A DNA stretch of 64,000 nucleotides from Phenylobacterium deserti (GCA_943332615.1 CALQQB010000019.1:1-64000), one strand, 5' to 3'. Shown: positions 1-11,568, counted from the first letter of the stretch. Notes: generated by a model from the sequence alone, not told the origin. Program-made: numbers and translations.

Positions 1-270
1 AAGGCCGAAGCCGCCAAGGTCGCGTCGGGCGGAGCCGCCTCGGTCCAGATCGGCGCGGTCTCCTCGACCGCGCTGGCCGAGAAGGCCTGGAAGGACGCCG
101 TCGCCGTCGCCCCGGGCCTGGCGGCCGGCAAGGGCAAGGGCGTGGAGAAGATCGAGAAGAACGGGGGCGTGCTCTATCGCACCGCCGTTACCGGCTTCGC
201 CTCCAAGGCCGCCGCCCAGGCGTTCTGCGCCAAGCTCGAGGGCGCCGGGAAGAGCTGCTTCGTCCGGTGA
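1..270 (+). CDS. SPOR-domain protein, C-terminal fragment
   Basis: The last 89 codons of a gene that begins before the window. The visible part reads as a SPOR fold: a VQIGAVSS strand, then an alpha-helical stretch, then VLYRTAVTGF and FCAKLEGAG near the end. SPOR domains bind denuded septal peptidoglycan in the periplasm, so the full protein is probably a membrane-anchored envelope or division factor. Its stop overlaps the GTG start of nagZ by four bases (GTGA), which implies translational coupling. The N-terminal part, including any membrane anchor, cannot be seen. Confidence 0.8.
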   Translation, partial: KAEAAKVASGGAASVQIGAVSSTALAEKAWKDAVAVAPGLAAGKGKGVEKIEKNGGVLYRTAVTGFASKAAAQAFCAKLEGAGKSCFVR

Positions 271-1292
271 CCTGCGCGGCGGCCATTCTCGGCTGCGCGG
301 GGGCCGTGCTGACGCCCTCGGAGAAGGCCTTCTTCGCCGAGGTCCGGCCCTGGGGCTTCATCCTGTTCAAGCGCAACGTGGAGACACCCGAGCAGGTGCG
401 GGCGCTGGTCGCCGAGTTGCGCCGGACCGTGCAGCGGGCCGACGCGCCGGTGCTGATCGACCAGGAGGGCGGGCGCGTGCAGCGCCTGGGCCCGCCGCAC
501 TGGCGGCGCTATCCGCCGGGCCGCGCCTACGGCCGGCTGGCCTCCAACGACCCGCTGTTCCGCCGCGAGATCACCCGGCTGGGCGCGCGCCTGCTGGCCC
601 ATGACCTGGCGGCGCTGGGGATCAATGTGGACTGCGTGCCGGTGCTGGACGTGCCCGACCCCTCCGGCCACGAGATCATCGGCGACCGGGCCTATGCCGA
701 GACCCCGGGCGAAGTGGCCTGCCTGGGCCGGGCCGCCGCCGAGGGCCTGATCGCCGGCGGCGTGCTGCCGATCCTCAAGCATATCCCGGGCCACGGCCGC
801 GCCCGCGCCGACAGCCATCTGGAACTGCCGGTGGTGGAGGCCAGCTGGGACGACCTGGACGCCCGCGACTTCGCGCCGTTCAAGGCGCTGTCCGACATGC
901 CGATGGCGATGACCGCCCACGTCATCTACGCCGCCATCGACGCCAGGCGTCCGGCCACCACCTCGCGTTCGGTGATGCGGCGCGCGATCCGGGGCGCCAT
1001 CGGCTTCGACGGGCTGCTGATGAGCGACGACCTGTCGATGAAGGCGCTGGCCGGGGGTTTCCAGGACCGGGCGGAGGCCGCCATCGCGGCCGGCTGCGAC
1101 ATGGTCCTGCACTGCAATGGCGACATGGCGGAGATGCAGGCGGTGGTCGCCGGCGCGGGTCGGCTGCGGGGCCGGGCGCTGCGGCGCGCCCAGGCGGCGC
1201 TGGCGCGGCTGCCGAAAGCTGTGGAACCCTTCGACGCGGCGGAGGGTCGGGCTCGCTTCGACGCGGCGTTTGAGGGAGGGTGGGCCGCATGA
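267..1292 (+). CDS. nagZ: Beta-N-acetylhexosaminidase NagZ
   Basis: A family 3 glycoside hydrolase of 341 residues. NagZ removes N-acetylglucosamine from anhydro-muropeptides in the cytoplasm during peptidoglycan recycling. The family signature KHIPGHG lies at about 171-177, followed by the general acid/base Asp-Ser-His at 182-184. The nucleophile aspartate sits in SDDLSM near 253-258. Length is normal for a single-domain NagZ. The GTG start overlaps the stop of the upstream SPOR gene, and the stop overlaps the ATG of scpA. The nagZ-scpA-scpB order with a SPOR gene upstream is typical of Caulobacterales. Confidence 0.95.
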   Translation: MTCAAAILGCAGAVLTPSEKAFFAEVRPWGFILFKRNVETPEQVRALVAELRRTVQRADAPVLIDQEGGRVQRLGPPHWRRYPPGRAYGRLASNDPLFRREITRLGARLLAHDLAALGINVDCVPVLDVPDPSGHEIIGDRAYAETPGEVACLGRAAAEGLIAGGVLPILKHIPGHGRARADSHLELPVVEASWDDLDARDFAPFKALSDMPMAMTAHVIYAAIDARRPATTSRSVMRRAIRGAIGFDGLLMSDDLSMKALAGGFQDRAEAAIAAGCDMVLHCNGDMAEMQAVVAGAGRLRGRALRRAQAALARLPKAVEPFDAAEGRARFDAAFEGGWAA

Positions 1293-2098
1293 GCCAAGGC
1301 GTTCAGCCCAGCCTCGACTTCGCCGCCGCGGCCACCGCCGCCGAGGACGGCGAGGCGCTGATCATCGACCTCGACGGCTACGAGGGCCCGCTGCACGTGC
1401 TGCTGGCGCTGGCCCGCACGCAGAAGGTGGACCTGCTGAAGCTTTCGGTCCTGAAGCTGGCCGAGCAGTACCTGGCCTTCGTGCAGGAGGCGCGCCGCCG
1501 CCGGTTCTCTCTCGCGGCCGACTATCTCGTGATGGCGGCCTGGCTGGCCTATCTGAAGTCGCGCCTGCTGCTGCCCAAGCCCGACCAGCCGAGGGCCGAG
1601 GAGGCGCCGGCCGAGGAGGTCGCCGCCCGGCTGGCCTTCCGCCTCGCCAAGCTTGAGGCCATGCGCAACGCGGCCGAAGCCTTGCGCACCCGCGCCCAGC
1701 TGGGTCGCGAGGTGTTCGTGCGCGGCGATCCCGAGGCGATCCGCATCATCCCATCCGGCCGCTTCGAGGGCGACCTCTATGGCCTGATGACCGCCTACAT
1801 CAGCCAGCGCCAGAAGGAGGGACAGCGCAGCTACACGCCCGCCGCGCCAGTGGCCTATCCGCTGGAGGACGCCCGCGACCGCCTGCGCCGCCTGTTGCCC
1901 GACCTGGACCGCTGGACGGCGCTGGCCGGTGTGGCGCCGATGGGCACGCGGACCGCCGGGCCCAGCCGGGCCTCCTATGTGGCCTCGACGCTGTCGGCCA
2001 GCCTGGAGCTTGTGAAGGAAGGCGAGTTGGAAGCCCGCCAGCTGGAAGCCTTCGCCGACATCTATCTGCGCGCCCGGAAAGGCGAGAAGATCGCATGA
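1289..2098 (+). CDS. scpA: Segregation and condensation protein A
   Basis: ScpA is the kleisin subunit of the SMC-ScpA-ScpB condensin that compacts and segregates the chromosome. The 269-residue protein has the N-terminal signature YEGPLHVLLALAR followed by KVDLLKLSVLKLAEQYL, which forms the SMC-neck-binding helices. A Glu/Arg-rich middle and a C-terminal winged-helix region follow. I chose the ATG at 1289, which overlaps the nagZ stop (ATGA) and has a GGAGGG upstream. A GTG at 1280 would add only three residues. The stop overlaps the scpB start. Confidence 0.95.
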   Translation: MSQGVQPSLDFAAAATAAEDGEALIIDLDGYEGPLHVLLALARTQKVDLLKLSVLKLAEQYLAFVQEARRRRFSLAADYLVMAAWLAYLKSRLLLPKPDQPRAEEAPAEEVAARLAFRLAKLEAMRNAAEALRTRAQLGREVFVRGDPEAIRIIPSGRFEGDLYGLMTAYISQRQKEGQRSYTPAAPVAYPLEDARDRLRRLLPDLDRWTALAGVAPMGTRTAGPSRASYVASTLSASLELVKEGELEARQLEAFADIYLRARKGEKIA

Positions 2099-2733
2099 GC
2101 GACCGGATGGAGACCGCCCGCGAGATCGAGGCCCTGCTGTTCGCCGCCGCCGGGCCGCTGACCCGCAAGGACCTCGTCAACCGCCTGCCCGAGGGCGCGG
2201 ATATCCCGGGCGGGCTGGAGGAACTGGCCGCGCGCTATGCTGGTCGCGGCGTCGTGCTGGCGGAGATCGCCGGCGGCTGGCGGTTTCAGACCGCGGAAGA
2301 CCTGGCGTGGCTGATGACCGAGGAACGCGAGGAGCCGCGCCGCCTGTCGAAGGCCGCCCAGGAGACCTTGGCCATCATTGCCTACCACCAGCCGGTCACC
2401 CGGGCCGAGATCGAGGCGGTGCGCGGCGTGCAGGCCAGCCGGGGCACGCTGGACGTGCTGCTGGAGCTGAGCCTGGTGCGCATGCGCGGCCGCCGACGCA
2501 CGCCAGGCCGCCCGGTCACCTACGGCACCACCGACGGCTTCCTGGAACACTACGGCCTGGCGACCTTGGGGGACCTGCCGGGGATCGCGGAGATGAAGGT
2601 CGCGGGCCTGTTGTCGCTGGATCTGCCGCCGGACTTCGCCGTGCCCGACCCCAATGCGCCGTCGCTCGACGAGGACCCGCTGGAGGCCGACGCGCCGGAA
2701 TTCCACGTGGACTTCCTGGGCGAGGATCATTGA
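2095..2733 (+). CDS. scpB: Segregation and condensation protein B
   Basis: ScpB dimerises and binds ScpA to complete the SMC condensin. This 212-residue protein has the usual two winged-helix domains: REIEALLFAAAGPLT at the N-terminus and SKAAQETLAIIAYHQPVTRAEIE in the second domain, followed by the conserved GRPVTYGTTDGFLEHYGL. The acidic C-terminal tail beyond residue 180 is variable in this family. The ATG overlaps the scpA stop by four bases, so the two are almost certainly translated together. Confidence 0.94.
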   Translation: MSDRMETAREIEALLFAAAGPLTRKDLVNRLPEGADIPGGLEELAARYAGRGVVLAEIAGGWRFQTAEDLAWLMTEEREEPRRLSKAAQETLAIIAYHQPVTRAEIEAVRGVQASRGTLDVLLELSLVRMRGRRRTPGRPVTYGTTDGFLEHYGLATLGDLPGIAEMKVAGLLSLDLPPDFAVPDPNAPSLDEDPLEADAPEFHVDFLGEDH

Positions 2734-2747
2734 GGGAAAAGGCCGCG

Positions 2748-2777
2748 TTGGCTTGCTGGCGACGGACAGACTATATA
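2748..2777 (+). promoter_or_regulatory. Candidate sigma-70 promoter for tatABC
   Basis: TTGGCT (2748-2753) and TATATA (2772-2777) are separated by 18 bp in the 102-bp gap between scpB and tatA. The local drop in GC supports a promoter. It would give tatABC its own transcription start in addition to any read-through from scpAB. Prediction only. Confidence 0.4.
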
Positions 2778-2835
2778 GCGGCGTGAGATATGGGATCGGG
2801 ACCAGTGGGGTCCGGGTCCAAGGAGAGTTCAGCCC

Positions 2836-3039
2836 ATGGGCGCCTTCAGCATCTGGCACGTGGCCCTGGTGGTCCTGGTCTTGGTCGTCCTCTTTGGCGG
2901 TCGCGGCAAGATTTCCGGCCTGATGGGTGACACCGCCAAGGGCATCAAGGCGTTCCGCGAGGGCCTCAAGGGCGACGACACCCCGGAGGAGGCCGCCAAG
3001 CCGCTGCCCAAGGACGAGAAAGACGGCGCGCGCGGCTGA
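2836..3039 (+). CDS. tatA: Twin-arginine translocase subunit TatA
   Basis: TatA polymerises in the inner membrane to form the size-adaptable pore that exports folded proteins. The 67-residue protein has the canonical layout: a short N-terminal transmembrane helix (WHVALVVLVLVVLFGG), the hinge glycines and FGGRGKISGLMGD, an amphipathic helix (KGIKAFREGLKG), and a charged tail. It is the first gene of tatABC. It is separated from tatB by 73 bp that contain a hairpin, whereas tatB and tatC overlap. Confidence 0.94.
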   Translation: MGAFSIWHVALVVLVLVVLFGGRGKISGLMGDTAKGIKAFREGLKGDDTPEEAAKPLPKDEKDGARG

Positions 3040-3061
3040 GCCGCGACCTATTCGCCCTCCC

Positions 3062-3101
3062 GCGCCGGCCTGCGCTTGATCGCGGCCGGCGCTTCTGTTT
3101 T
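3062..3101 (+). terminator. Terminator-like hairpin between tatA and tatB
   Basis: A perfect 9-bp GC stem (GCGCCGGCC / GGCCGGCGC) with a 13-nt loop is followed by TTCTGTTTT. The loop is long and the T-tract is interrupted, so a partial terminator or an mRNA-stabilising 3' hairpin for tatA fits better than full termination. Either would favour the known excess of TatA over TatB and TatC. Confidence 0.45.
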
Positions 3102-3112
3102 AGGCCAGCCCT

Positions 3113-3666
3113 ATGCTCCCCGAAGTCGGCGCCCTCGAATATCTGATCATCGCGGCCGTCGCCCTCATCGTGGTGGGGCCCAAGGACCTGCCGATGCTGC
3201 TGCGCCGGCTGGGCCAGTTCGTGGCCAAGCTGCGGGGCATGGCCTCGGAGTTCCGCGCCAGCTTCGACGAGATGGCGCGGCAGTCCGAACTGGACGACCT
3301 ACGCAAGGAGGTCGAGGCCATGCGCCGCGGCCAGTTCGCCGACATGGCCGACCACGACCAGGAGATGCGCGCGATTTCCAGCGACATCGAGTCGTCGATC
3401 AAGGACGTCGGCGTGTCCTTCGACAATGTGCCTGAAGCCTACAACTACGATGACGCGCCGCCGGCCCCGCCGCTGACGATCACCGAGGCTCCGAAGCCGA
3501 AGACGCCCCGCACCGCGAAGCCGAAAGCCGCGACCGCGACAACCAAGGCGACGCCCGTCGCCAAGGCCAAGGCCGCCGCACCGAAGGCCGCTGCGGCCAA
3601 GCCCGTCGCCGCCAAGCCCGTCGTGGGCCGCACGCCGCGCGCCAAGAAAACCGTCGGGGCGGGCTC

Positions 3667-3670
<4 letters not shown>
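3113..3670 (+). CDS. tatB: Sec-independent translocase subunit TatB
   Basis: TatB pairs with TatC as the receptor for twin-arginine signal peptides. The 185-residue protein starts with EVGALEYLIIAAVALIVVGPKDLP, the TatB-type membrane helix and GPKxLP hinge. A long amphipathic helix follows, with LRRLGQFVAKLRGMASEFRASFDE. Beyond about residue 118 the sequence is a low-complexity Ala/Lys/Pro tail (repeated AKPKAA and AAKPVAAKP), which is typical of alphaproteobacterial TatB. The stop overlaps the TTG start of tatC. Confidence 0.92.
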
Positions 3671-6756
<3,086 letters not shown>

Positions 6757-6758
6757 CC

Positions 6759-7427
6759 ATGCCCGCGCCCCCGCCGACCGATGACGACAGCCCCGAGACC
6801 CGCATGGCGCGCCTGTTGCTGGCGCTGCGCTCGCAGGGTGTCACCGACGCCAAGGTGCTGGGCGCCATCGAGACGACGCCCAGGCCGATCTTCACCGAAG
6901 AGCTGTTCAAGTCGCGCGCCTTTGAGGACTCGGCCCTGCCCATCGCCTGCGGCCAGACCATCAGCCAGCCCTTCGTGGTGGGCCTGATGACCCAGGCGCT
7001 GAAGATCGACCGGCGGGACAGGGTGCTCGAGATCGGCACCGGCAGCGGCTACCAGACCACGATCCTCTCGAAAGTGGCGCGGCTGGTCTATACGGTGGAG
7101 CGCTATCGCACCCTGATGCGAGACGCCGAGGCGCGGTTCAAGGACCTGGGTCTCACGAACGTGATCACCCGTTTCGGCGATGGAGGTGAAGGGTGGCCTG
7201 AACAGGCGCCTTTTGACCGTATTATGGTCACAGCAGCGGCGCCAAGTGAGCCGAAGGCCTTGCTTTCGCAACTGAAACCGACCGGCATCCTGGTGGCGCC
7301 GATCGGCAAGGGGCCTGTGCAGAGCCTGCGCCGCTACACCGGCGACGGCGAGGGCGGGTTTGAAGTCGAGGACTTGATCGATGTCCGCTTCGTCCCCCTC
7401 CTGGATGGCGTCGCCAAGGAGCTCTGA
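6759..7427 (+). CDS. pcm: Protein-L-isoaspartate O-methyltransferase
   Basis: Pcm methylates isoaspartyl residues in damaged proteins, using S-adenosylmethionine, as the first step of repair. The 222-residue protein has the isoaspartate-methyltransferase N-terminal region (IACGQTISQPFVVGLMTQAL) and an intact SAM-binding motif I, VLEIGTGSGYQT (residues 89-100), then FDRIMVTAAA. The ATG at 6759 lies two bases after the surE stop. A longer in-frame reading overlaps surE and is not conserved in character. A second, degenerate homologue lies at 58680-59243. Confidence 0.95.
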   Translation: MPAPPPTDDDSPETRMARLLLALRSQGVTDAKVLGAIETTPRPIFTEELFKSRAFEDSALPIACGQTISQPFVVGLMTQALKIDRRDRVLEIGTGSGYQTTILSKVARLVYTVERYRTLMRDAEARFKDLGLTNVITRFGDGGEGWPEQAPFDRIMVTAAAPSEPKALLSQLKPTGILVAPIGKGPVQSLRRYTGDGEGGFEVEDLIDVRFVPLLDGVAKEL

Positions 7428-7532
7428 CCTTTTCGTGTTGCGGCCGATTGCGGGTTGGCGGGGGCGTTGGCTCGCCGCCATCATCCCCCCTCATGCCCCG
7501 CTGATTCCAATTCGACCTGCCCCGGAGCGGCG

Positions 7533-9173
7533 ATGACGCATTTCCTCGAACGATCGGCCATGATCCTGCTGGCGGGCACGGCGCTTGGCGTCGGCGTGAG
7601 CCTGCACGGGGCGATCGCCCGGCCCGTGCTCGATATCCCGCCGGCCGCGGTCGCCGCACCCGGCGTGGACGCCGCCGCGCGGGCCAAGTCCCGCCGGCAG
7701 AAGCCGGCCGCGGAAGCCGAGGACGCCGCCACCTACAAGGTGCGCAGGGGCGACACCCTGGCCAAGGTCGCGACCAAGCTTGGAACCAGCCTCGAGGCCC
7801 TCGCCAAGGCCAACGGCCTGAGGAGCCCCTACCGGCTGGACGTCGGCCAGGTGCTGAAGAACCCGGATGCGGCGCCCAAGGCGTCTGCCAGGACCTCGTC
7901 GCAGGCGACCGCCAAGGGCAAGGCCGGGGCCAAGGCCGCACCCGAGAGCTATGAGGTGAAGTCCGGCGACACCCTGTTCTCCATCTCCAAGCGGTTCGGC
8001 GTCTCCATTGAGGCGCTCAGGGCCGAAAATGGCATGGGGCGCAGCTCATCCCTGGCGCGTGGGCGTAGTCTGAAGATTCCGGGCACGGGCGGTGCGTCCG
8101 ACGAGGTCGAGGACGCGGCGCCGCCCCAGGAGGCCCGCGCCAGCCGGTCGCGCGTGACGCCCGAGGCGCGGGAGGATGCAGCTTCCGAACGCGCCGCGCC
8201 CGGTCGGTTGATCACGATCCAGACCGCGGGCAGGGCGGTTCGTGTGAAGAAGGGCGAGACCCTCGAGCGGGTGGCCCGTCGTCTCGATAGCAATGTTGTC
8301 GAACTGGCTCGGATCAACAAGCTGAAGCGGCCCTACCGCCTACGCGCGGGCCAGACGATCCGCGGGCCGGGCGACTCGGCCAAGGCCTATGTGGTCGCCC
8401 GCGGCGACACCCTGGCGACGGTCGCCGACCGGTTCGATGTAACGTTGGATCGCCTGCGCCAGGCCAACGGCCTGCGCCGGGGCGCGGCCATCGCGGCGGG
8501 CCGCAAGCTGCGCCTCCCGGCCGGCTATCGCGACCTGGGCCCGGGCCGGACGGTCGAGCCGACCGAGCCGCGATCGTCGTTCAGCAACCCGACCCCGGTG
8601 GGCCAGCCCCTGCCGCCGCCGCGCTCGGCGATGCCCGAGGCCCTGCCGAACGGGCCGCAGCCCTATATCCCGCCGCCGCGCCGGCCCTCGGCCAGCTATC
8701 CGTCCCCGGGCGGCAGCGTCAGCGGCGCGCCGACCGCCAGCCCGGCGGTGTCCGACGTCCAGATCACGCAGATGGGTCGCGGGGTCTTTACCTGGCCCGC
8801 GCGCGGCCAGATCATCTCCGGCTTCGGCGACAAGGGCACCAGCCAGCGCAACGACGGCTTGAACATCCGCGCCAACGCCGGCGATCCGGTCCGTGCCGCG
8901 GCGTCAGGGGATGTGGTCTATGCCGGCGACCAGGTGCCGGGCTTTGGCAACCTGGTGCTGATCAAGCACGCTGACGGCTGGGTCACCGCCTACGGTCACC
9001 TGGGCAAGGTGGAGGTTCGCATGCAGCAGAAGGTGACGCAGGGCCAGCAGATCGGCGAGGCGGGCGCCACCGGAGGAGTCTCCGAGCCGCAACTGCACTT
9101 CGAGGTCCGCTATGCGCCGAACCCACAGGAACGCGCCCGGCCCATCGACCCGGCGCTTGTGCTCCCAAAATAG
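7533..9173 (+). CDS. dipM: DipM-like LysM/LytM division protein
   Basis: A 546-residue envelope protein with an N-terminal hydrophobic export segment (about 10-28) and four LysM repeats starting near residues 68, 140, 236 and 286, each with a (R/K)xGDTL-like core. A Pro-rich linker runs from about 345 to 410, and a C-terminal LytM/M23 domain follows from about 414. The LytM domain keeps YGH at 489 and LHFE with His522. The usual first metal-binding motif HxGxD reads NDGLN at 440-444, so two zinc ligands are missing and hydrolase activity is unlikely. This matches Caulobacter DipM, a division factor that activates peptidoglycan hydrolases rather than cutting itself. The position after surE-pcm also fits. 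Confidence 0.86.
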   Translation: MTHFLERSAMILLAGTALGVGVSLHGAIARPVLDIPPAAVAAPGVDAAARAKSRRQKPAAEAEDAATYKVRRGDTLAKVATKLGTSLEALAKANGLRSPYRLDVGQVLKNPDAAPKASARTSSQATAKGKAGAKAAPESYEVKSGDTLFSISKRFGVSIEALRAENGMGRSSSLARGRSLKIPGTGGASDEVEDAAPPQEARASRSRVTPEAREDAASERAAPGRLITIQTAGRAVRVKKGETLERVARRLDSNVVELARINKLKRPYRLRAGQTIRGPGDSAKAYVVARGDTLATVADRFDVTLDRLRQANGLRRGAAIAAGRKLRLPAGYRDLGPGRTVEPTEPRSSFSNPTPVGQPLPPPRSAMPEALPNGPQPYIPPPRRPSASYPSPGGSVSGAPTASPAVSDVQITQMGRGVFTWPARGQIISGFGDKGTSQRNDGLNIRANAGDPVRAAASGDVVYAGDQVPGFGNLVLIKHADGWVTAYGHLGKVEVRMQQKVTQGQQIGEAGATGGVSEPQLHFEVRYAPNPQERARPIDPALVLPK

Positions 9174-9191
9174 GGTAGGGGGTCGCGGCTT

Positions 9192-9449
9192 TTAGGCACC
9201 GCGATCCAGCTTGCTCTCCGCCACACCGCCCTGTTCGACCTTTACGCCCAGGTAGCGCATCACGCCCCCGGTGAAGCTGAGGTCGGCGACAGGCAGCGAA
9301 CGGTCGCGCCGCAGCGAGGTCACGTCGTTGAGAGTCAGGCGCAGGGTCATGTCGTCGCGCACGGCACCGTCGGCCTCGGCGGCTTCGATCTCGGTGCGGA
9401 AACGCGGGGCCGGGGGCACGCGGCGGACGGGCGGGGGCGGACGGCTCAT
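9192..9449 (-). CDS. Conserved small protein, function unknown
   Basis: An 85-residue basic/acidic protein. The N-terminus is Pro/Arg-rich. The C-terminal half (MTLRLTLNDVTSL, LPVADLSFTGGVMRYLGVKVEQGG) reads like a compact beta-rich domain. The ATG at 9449 lies four bases after the stop of the upstream gene at 9454, so the two form an operon. A start five codons earlier would overlap that gene. It converges on dipM. I do not recognise the family. Confidence 0.5.
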   Translation of the reverse strand: MSRPPPPVRRVPPAPRFRTEIEAAEADGAVRDDMTLRLTLNDVTSLRRDRSLPVADLSFTGGVMRYLGVKVEQGGVAESKLDRGA

Positions 9450-9453
9450 CCGG

Positions 9454-9663
9454 TCAGGCCGCATTGAAGAAGCCGTGCTCGCCGGTCACACGGACGAGAC
9501 AGGGCTTGCCGGCGTCTTGGGCGGCGCGGGCGCGCTTATTGGCGGCCGCCTTGGCGACTTCCTTGTCGATCGAGACGTCGGAGATCTCGCCGCCATGCTC
9601 CACCGCCCAGCCTGACTCGTGGCGAACCACTGTAAAAATGGCTCGTTCTGGGGCGTTGCGCAT
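9454..9663 (-). CDS. DUF2188-like small protein
   Basis: A 69-residue soluble protein with a WAVEHGGE strand, a long Ala/Lys-rich helix (DKEVAKAAANKRARAAQDAG) and a final LVRVTGEHG strand. This strand-helix-strand pattern resembles DUF2188 proteins, whose role is not established. I used the ATG that begins MRNAPERAIF. The in-frame extension upstream to 9729 is compositionally unlike the rest. It is the first gene of a two-gene operon reading away from the cold-shock gene. Confidence 0.55.
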   Translation of the reverse strand: MRNAPERAIFTVVRHESGWAVEHGGEISDVSIDKEVAKAAANKRARAAQDAGKPCLVRVTGEHGFFNAA

Positions 9664-9961
9664 TGGGTAGGCTCCATCGCCCGCAGGCGCCGGCTCGTCT
9701 CGTTGTCCGCATGGACGTAAGGCTGTCACCTTATAGCTAAATGCCTGTCATGTCTCGATTTTGCGCAAATTATTCTAGCGCAGCTTGTGCTGGCGGCTGG
9801 ATATTGTATGTTGACCTGATCGAATATCGCACTGGTTCGCGCGATGTCCGCCGGTGAGTCTTGAAGATTCGACCACGGAATTCACCCACGACCCTCTCCG
9901 AGAATTTGATGCATGCGCCAATCGGAGGCGCGAAATATTTGCACCCCGGAAAGGGAACAAA

Positions 9962-10171
9962 ATGGCTGTTGGTACTGTGAAGTGGTTCAATGCGACCAAG
10001 GGTTTTGGTTTCATCCAGCCTGATGAAGGTGGCGCGGACGTGTTCGTGCACATCTCGGCGGTGGAACGCGCGGGCCTCGGCTCGCTGAACGAAGGCCAGA
10101 AGGTCTCCTTCGAGCTCGAGCGCGACAAGCGCAGCGGCAAGATGTCGGCCGGCCAGCTCGGCGCGGCGTAA
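9962..10171 (+). CDS. Cold-shock family protein (CspA type)
   Basis: A 69-residue single cold-shock domain with both RNA-binding motifs: [15 protein letters not shown] (RNP1) and [13 protein letters not shown] (RNP2). Such proteins bind single-stranded nucleic acid and melt RNA structure as chaperones. A GGAAAGGG ribosome-binding site precedes the ATG. The gap upstream, 9664-9961, is AT-rich for this genome and probably holds the promoter and a long 5' untranslated region, as is usual for csp genes. A strong terminator follows the stop. Confidence 0.95.
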   Translation: MAVGTVKWFNATKGFGFIQPDEGGADVFVHISAVERAGLGSLNEGQKVSFELERDKRSGKMSAGQLGAA

Positions 10172-10196
10172 GCTCAGCTAAAGCTAGAACGGAAGA

Positions 10197-10223
10197 GGCC
10201 GGTGCGATGCGCCGGCCTTTTTT
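10197..10223 (+). terminator. Intrinsic terminator after the cold-shock gene
   Basis: GGCCGGTGC and GCGCCGGCC form a 9-bp stem with one G-U pair around a GAT loop, followed directly by six T. It lies 25 bases after the csp stop and separates csp from the convergent DUF815 gene. Confidence 0.88.
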
Positions 10224-10254
10224 GTTTCCCTCCCCCTAAGGCGGATGGAAGTGT

Positions 10255-11094
10255 CTACAGAGGCAGGCTTTTCCCCAGCTCGCCCGCCAGATCACGGATG
10301 AACTGCCAGGCCACCCGCCCGGACCGGGCACCGCGCAGTTGCGACCACTGCAGCGCCCGGCGGTCCAACTCCTGAACCTCCAGCCCGAACCGCACCGCAT
10401 ACGCTCGCACTGCCGCCAGGTAGGTGGGCTGGTCCATCGGCGGGAAGCCGATCCACAGGCCGAAGCGGTCGGAGACGCTGACCTCCTCCTCGGCGTCCTC
10501 GGCGGTGGCGATCAGGCCACGGTCCTCATCGTGACCGCGCGGCATCAGATGGCGGCGGTTCGAGGTGGCCACGAACAGCACATTGGCCGGCGGGCCCGAG
10601 ACGCCGCCCTCCAAGGCCGACTTCAGCGCCTTGGCCGCGGCCGCGCCCTCCTCGAACGACAGGTCGTCGCACAGCACCAGGAACCGCTCGGCCCGCAGCC
10701 GCAGGACATCGAACAGGGCGGGCAGGGCGGTGACCTCGTCGCGGTCCACTTCCACCAGCCGCAGATCCAGCGCACCGGCCGCCACGGTCATGAAGGCCGC
10801 CTTGGCCAGCGAGCTCTTGCCGGCGCCCCGCACGCCCCACAGCAGGGCGTGGTTGGCGGGCAGGCCGGCGGCGAAGCGGCGCAGGTTCTGGACGAAGCGA
10901 TCCTTCTGCCGCTCCACCCCCACCAGGCTGGCCAGCTCCAGCGGATAGTCGGGCGCCGCGTGGAAAGCGCCGCTGGCCGGATCGTGCCGGTACAGCCGCG
11001 CATCGTCGAAATTCACCGGCGGCGCAGGGGGTGGCGCCAGGCGCTCCAGCGCCTCCGCGATCCGGGTCAGCAGCGGCGTGTGGTCGCTCTCCAT
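10255..11094 (-). CDS. DUF815-family P-loop ATPase
   Basis: A 279-residue AAA-type ATPase. The Walker A motif GVRGAGKSS is at 87-95 and the Walker B motif FLVLCDDL at 138-145. A sensor-1-like VLFVATSNRRHLMPR follows, and then SDRFGLWIGFP. This arrangement is the DUF815 family, which is related to DnaA/IstB-like ATPases, but its cellular task is unknown. I chose the ATG beginning MESDHTP. The 48-residue extension to 11238 overlaps the yajC coding start and is not family-like. It is divergent from yajC. Confidence 0.85.
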   Translation of the reverse strand: MESDHTPLLTRIAEALERLAPPPAPPVNFDDARLYRHDPASGAFHAAPDYPLELASLVGVERQKDRFVQNLRRFAAGLPANHALLWGVRGAGKSSLAKAAFMTVAAGALDLRLVEVDRDEVTALPALFDVLRLRAERFLVLCDDLSFEEGAAAAKALKSALEGGVSGPPANVLFVATSNRRHLMPRGHDEDRGLIATAEDAEEEVSVSDRFGLWIGFPPMDQPTYLAAVRAYAVRFGLEVQELDRRALQWSQLRGARSGRVAWQFIRDLAGELGKSLPL

Positions 11095-11214
11095 GGGGTC
11101 ACGCCTTAGACTGGCTCCGGTTCCATTGCAAAAGCAGGACGCTGCGAATAGCTTCCGCCGACTTTCGCGGCCCCCCATATGGCGGGAGCTTCCGCACGCC
11201 ACTCCGGAGAGGCC

Positions 11215-11568
11215 ATGTTCGATACCGCCTATGCTCAAGCCGCCGGCGCCGCCGCCGGACCTGCGGGATTCATGGAAGGCCCGTTCGGGTCACTGATCCT
11301 GTTCCTGCCTCTCATCGTGTTGTTCTACTTCCTGATCCTGCGTCCTCAGCAATCGCGCGCCAAGCAGCACCAGGCGATGATCACCGGCCTCAAGCGCGGC
11401 GACGTGGTCGTCCTGTCGTCGGGCATGATCGGCAAGGTGGTTCGGGTCGAGGATCGCGAAGTCGGCCTCGAAATCGCCACCGGCGTGACGGTGAAGGTGG
11501 TCAAGGGCATGATCACCGAGGTCCGCGCCCGCGGCGAACCGGCCGCCGCCAACGATTCCAAGGCCTAG
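11215..11568 (+). CDS. yajC: Preprotein translocase subunit YajC
   Basis: YajC is a small single-span inner-membrane protein that joins SecD and SecF in the Sec holotranslocon. The 117 residues include one membrane helix (LILFLPLIVLFYFLILRPQQ) ending in the hallmark RPQQ, then a conserved cytoplasmic domain (LKRGDVVVLSSGMIGKV). A GGAGAGG site precedes the ATG at 11215. secD starts 13 bases after the stop, so yajC-secD-secF form one transcription unit. Confidence 0.96.
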   Translation: MFDTAYAQAAGAAAGPAGFMEGPFGSLILFLPLIVLFYFLILRPQQSRAKQHQAMITGLKRGDVVVLSSGMIGKVVRVEDREVGLEIATGVTVKVVKGMITEVRARGEPAAANDSKA

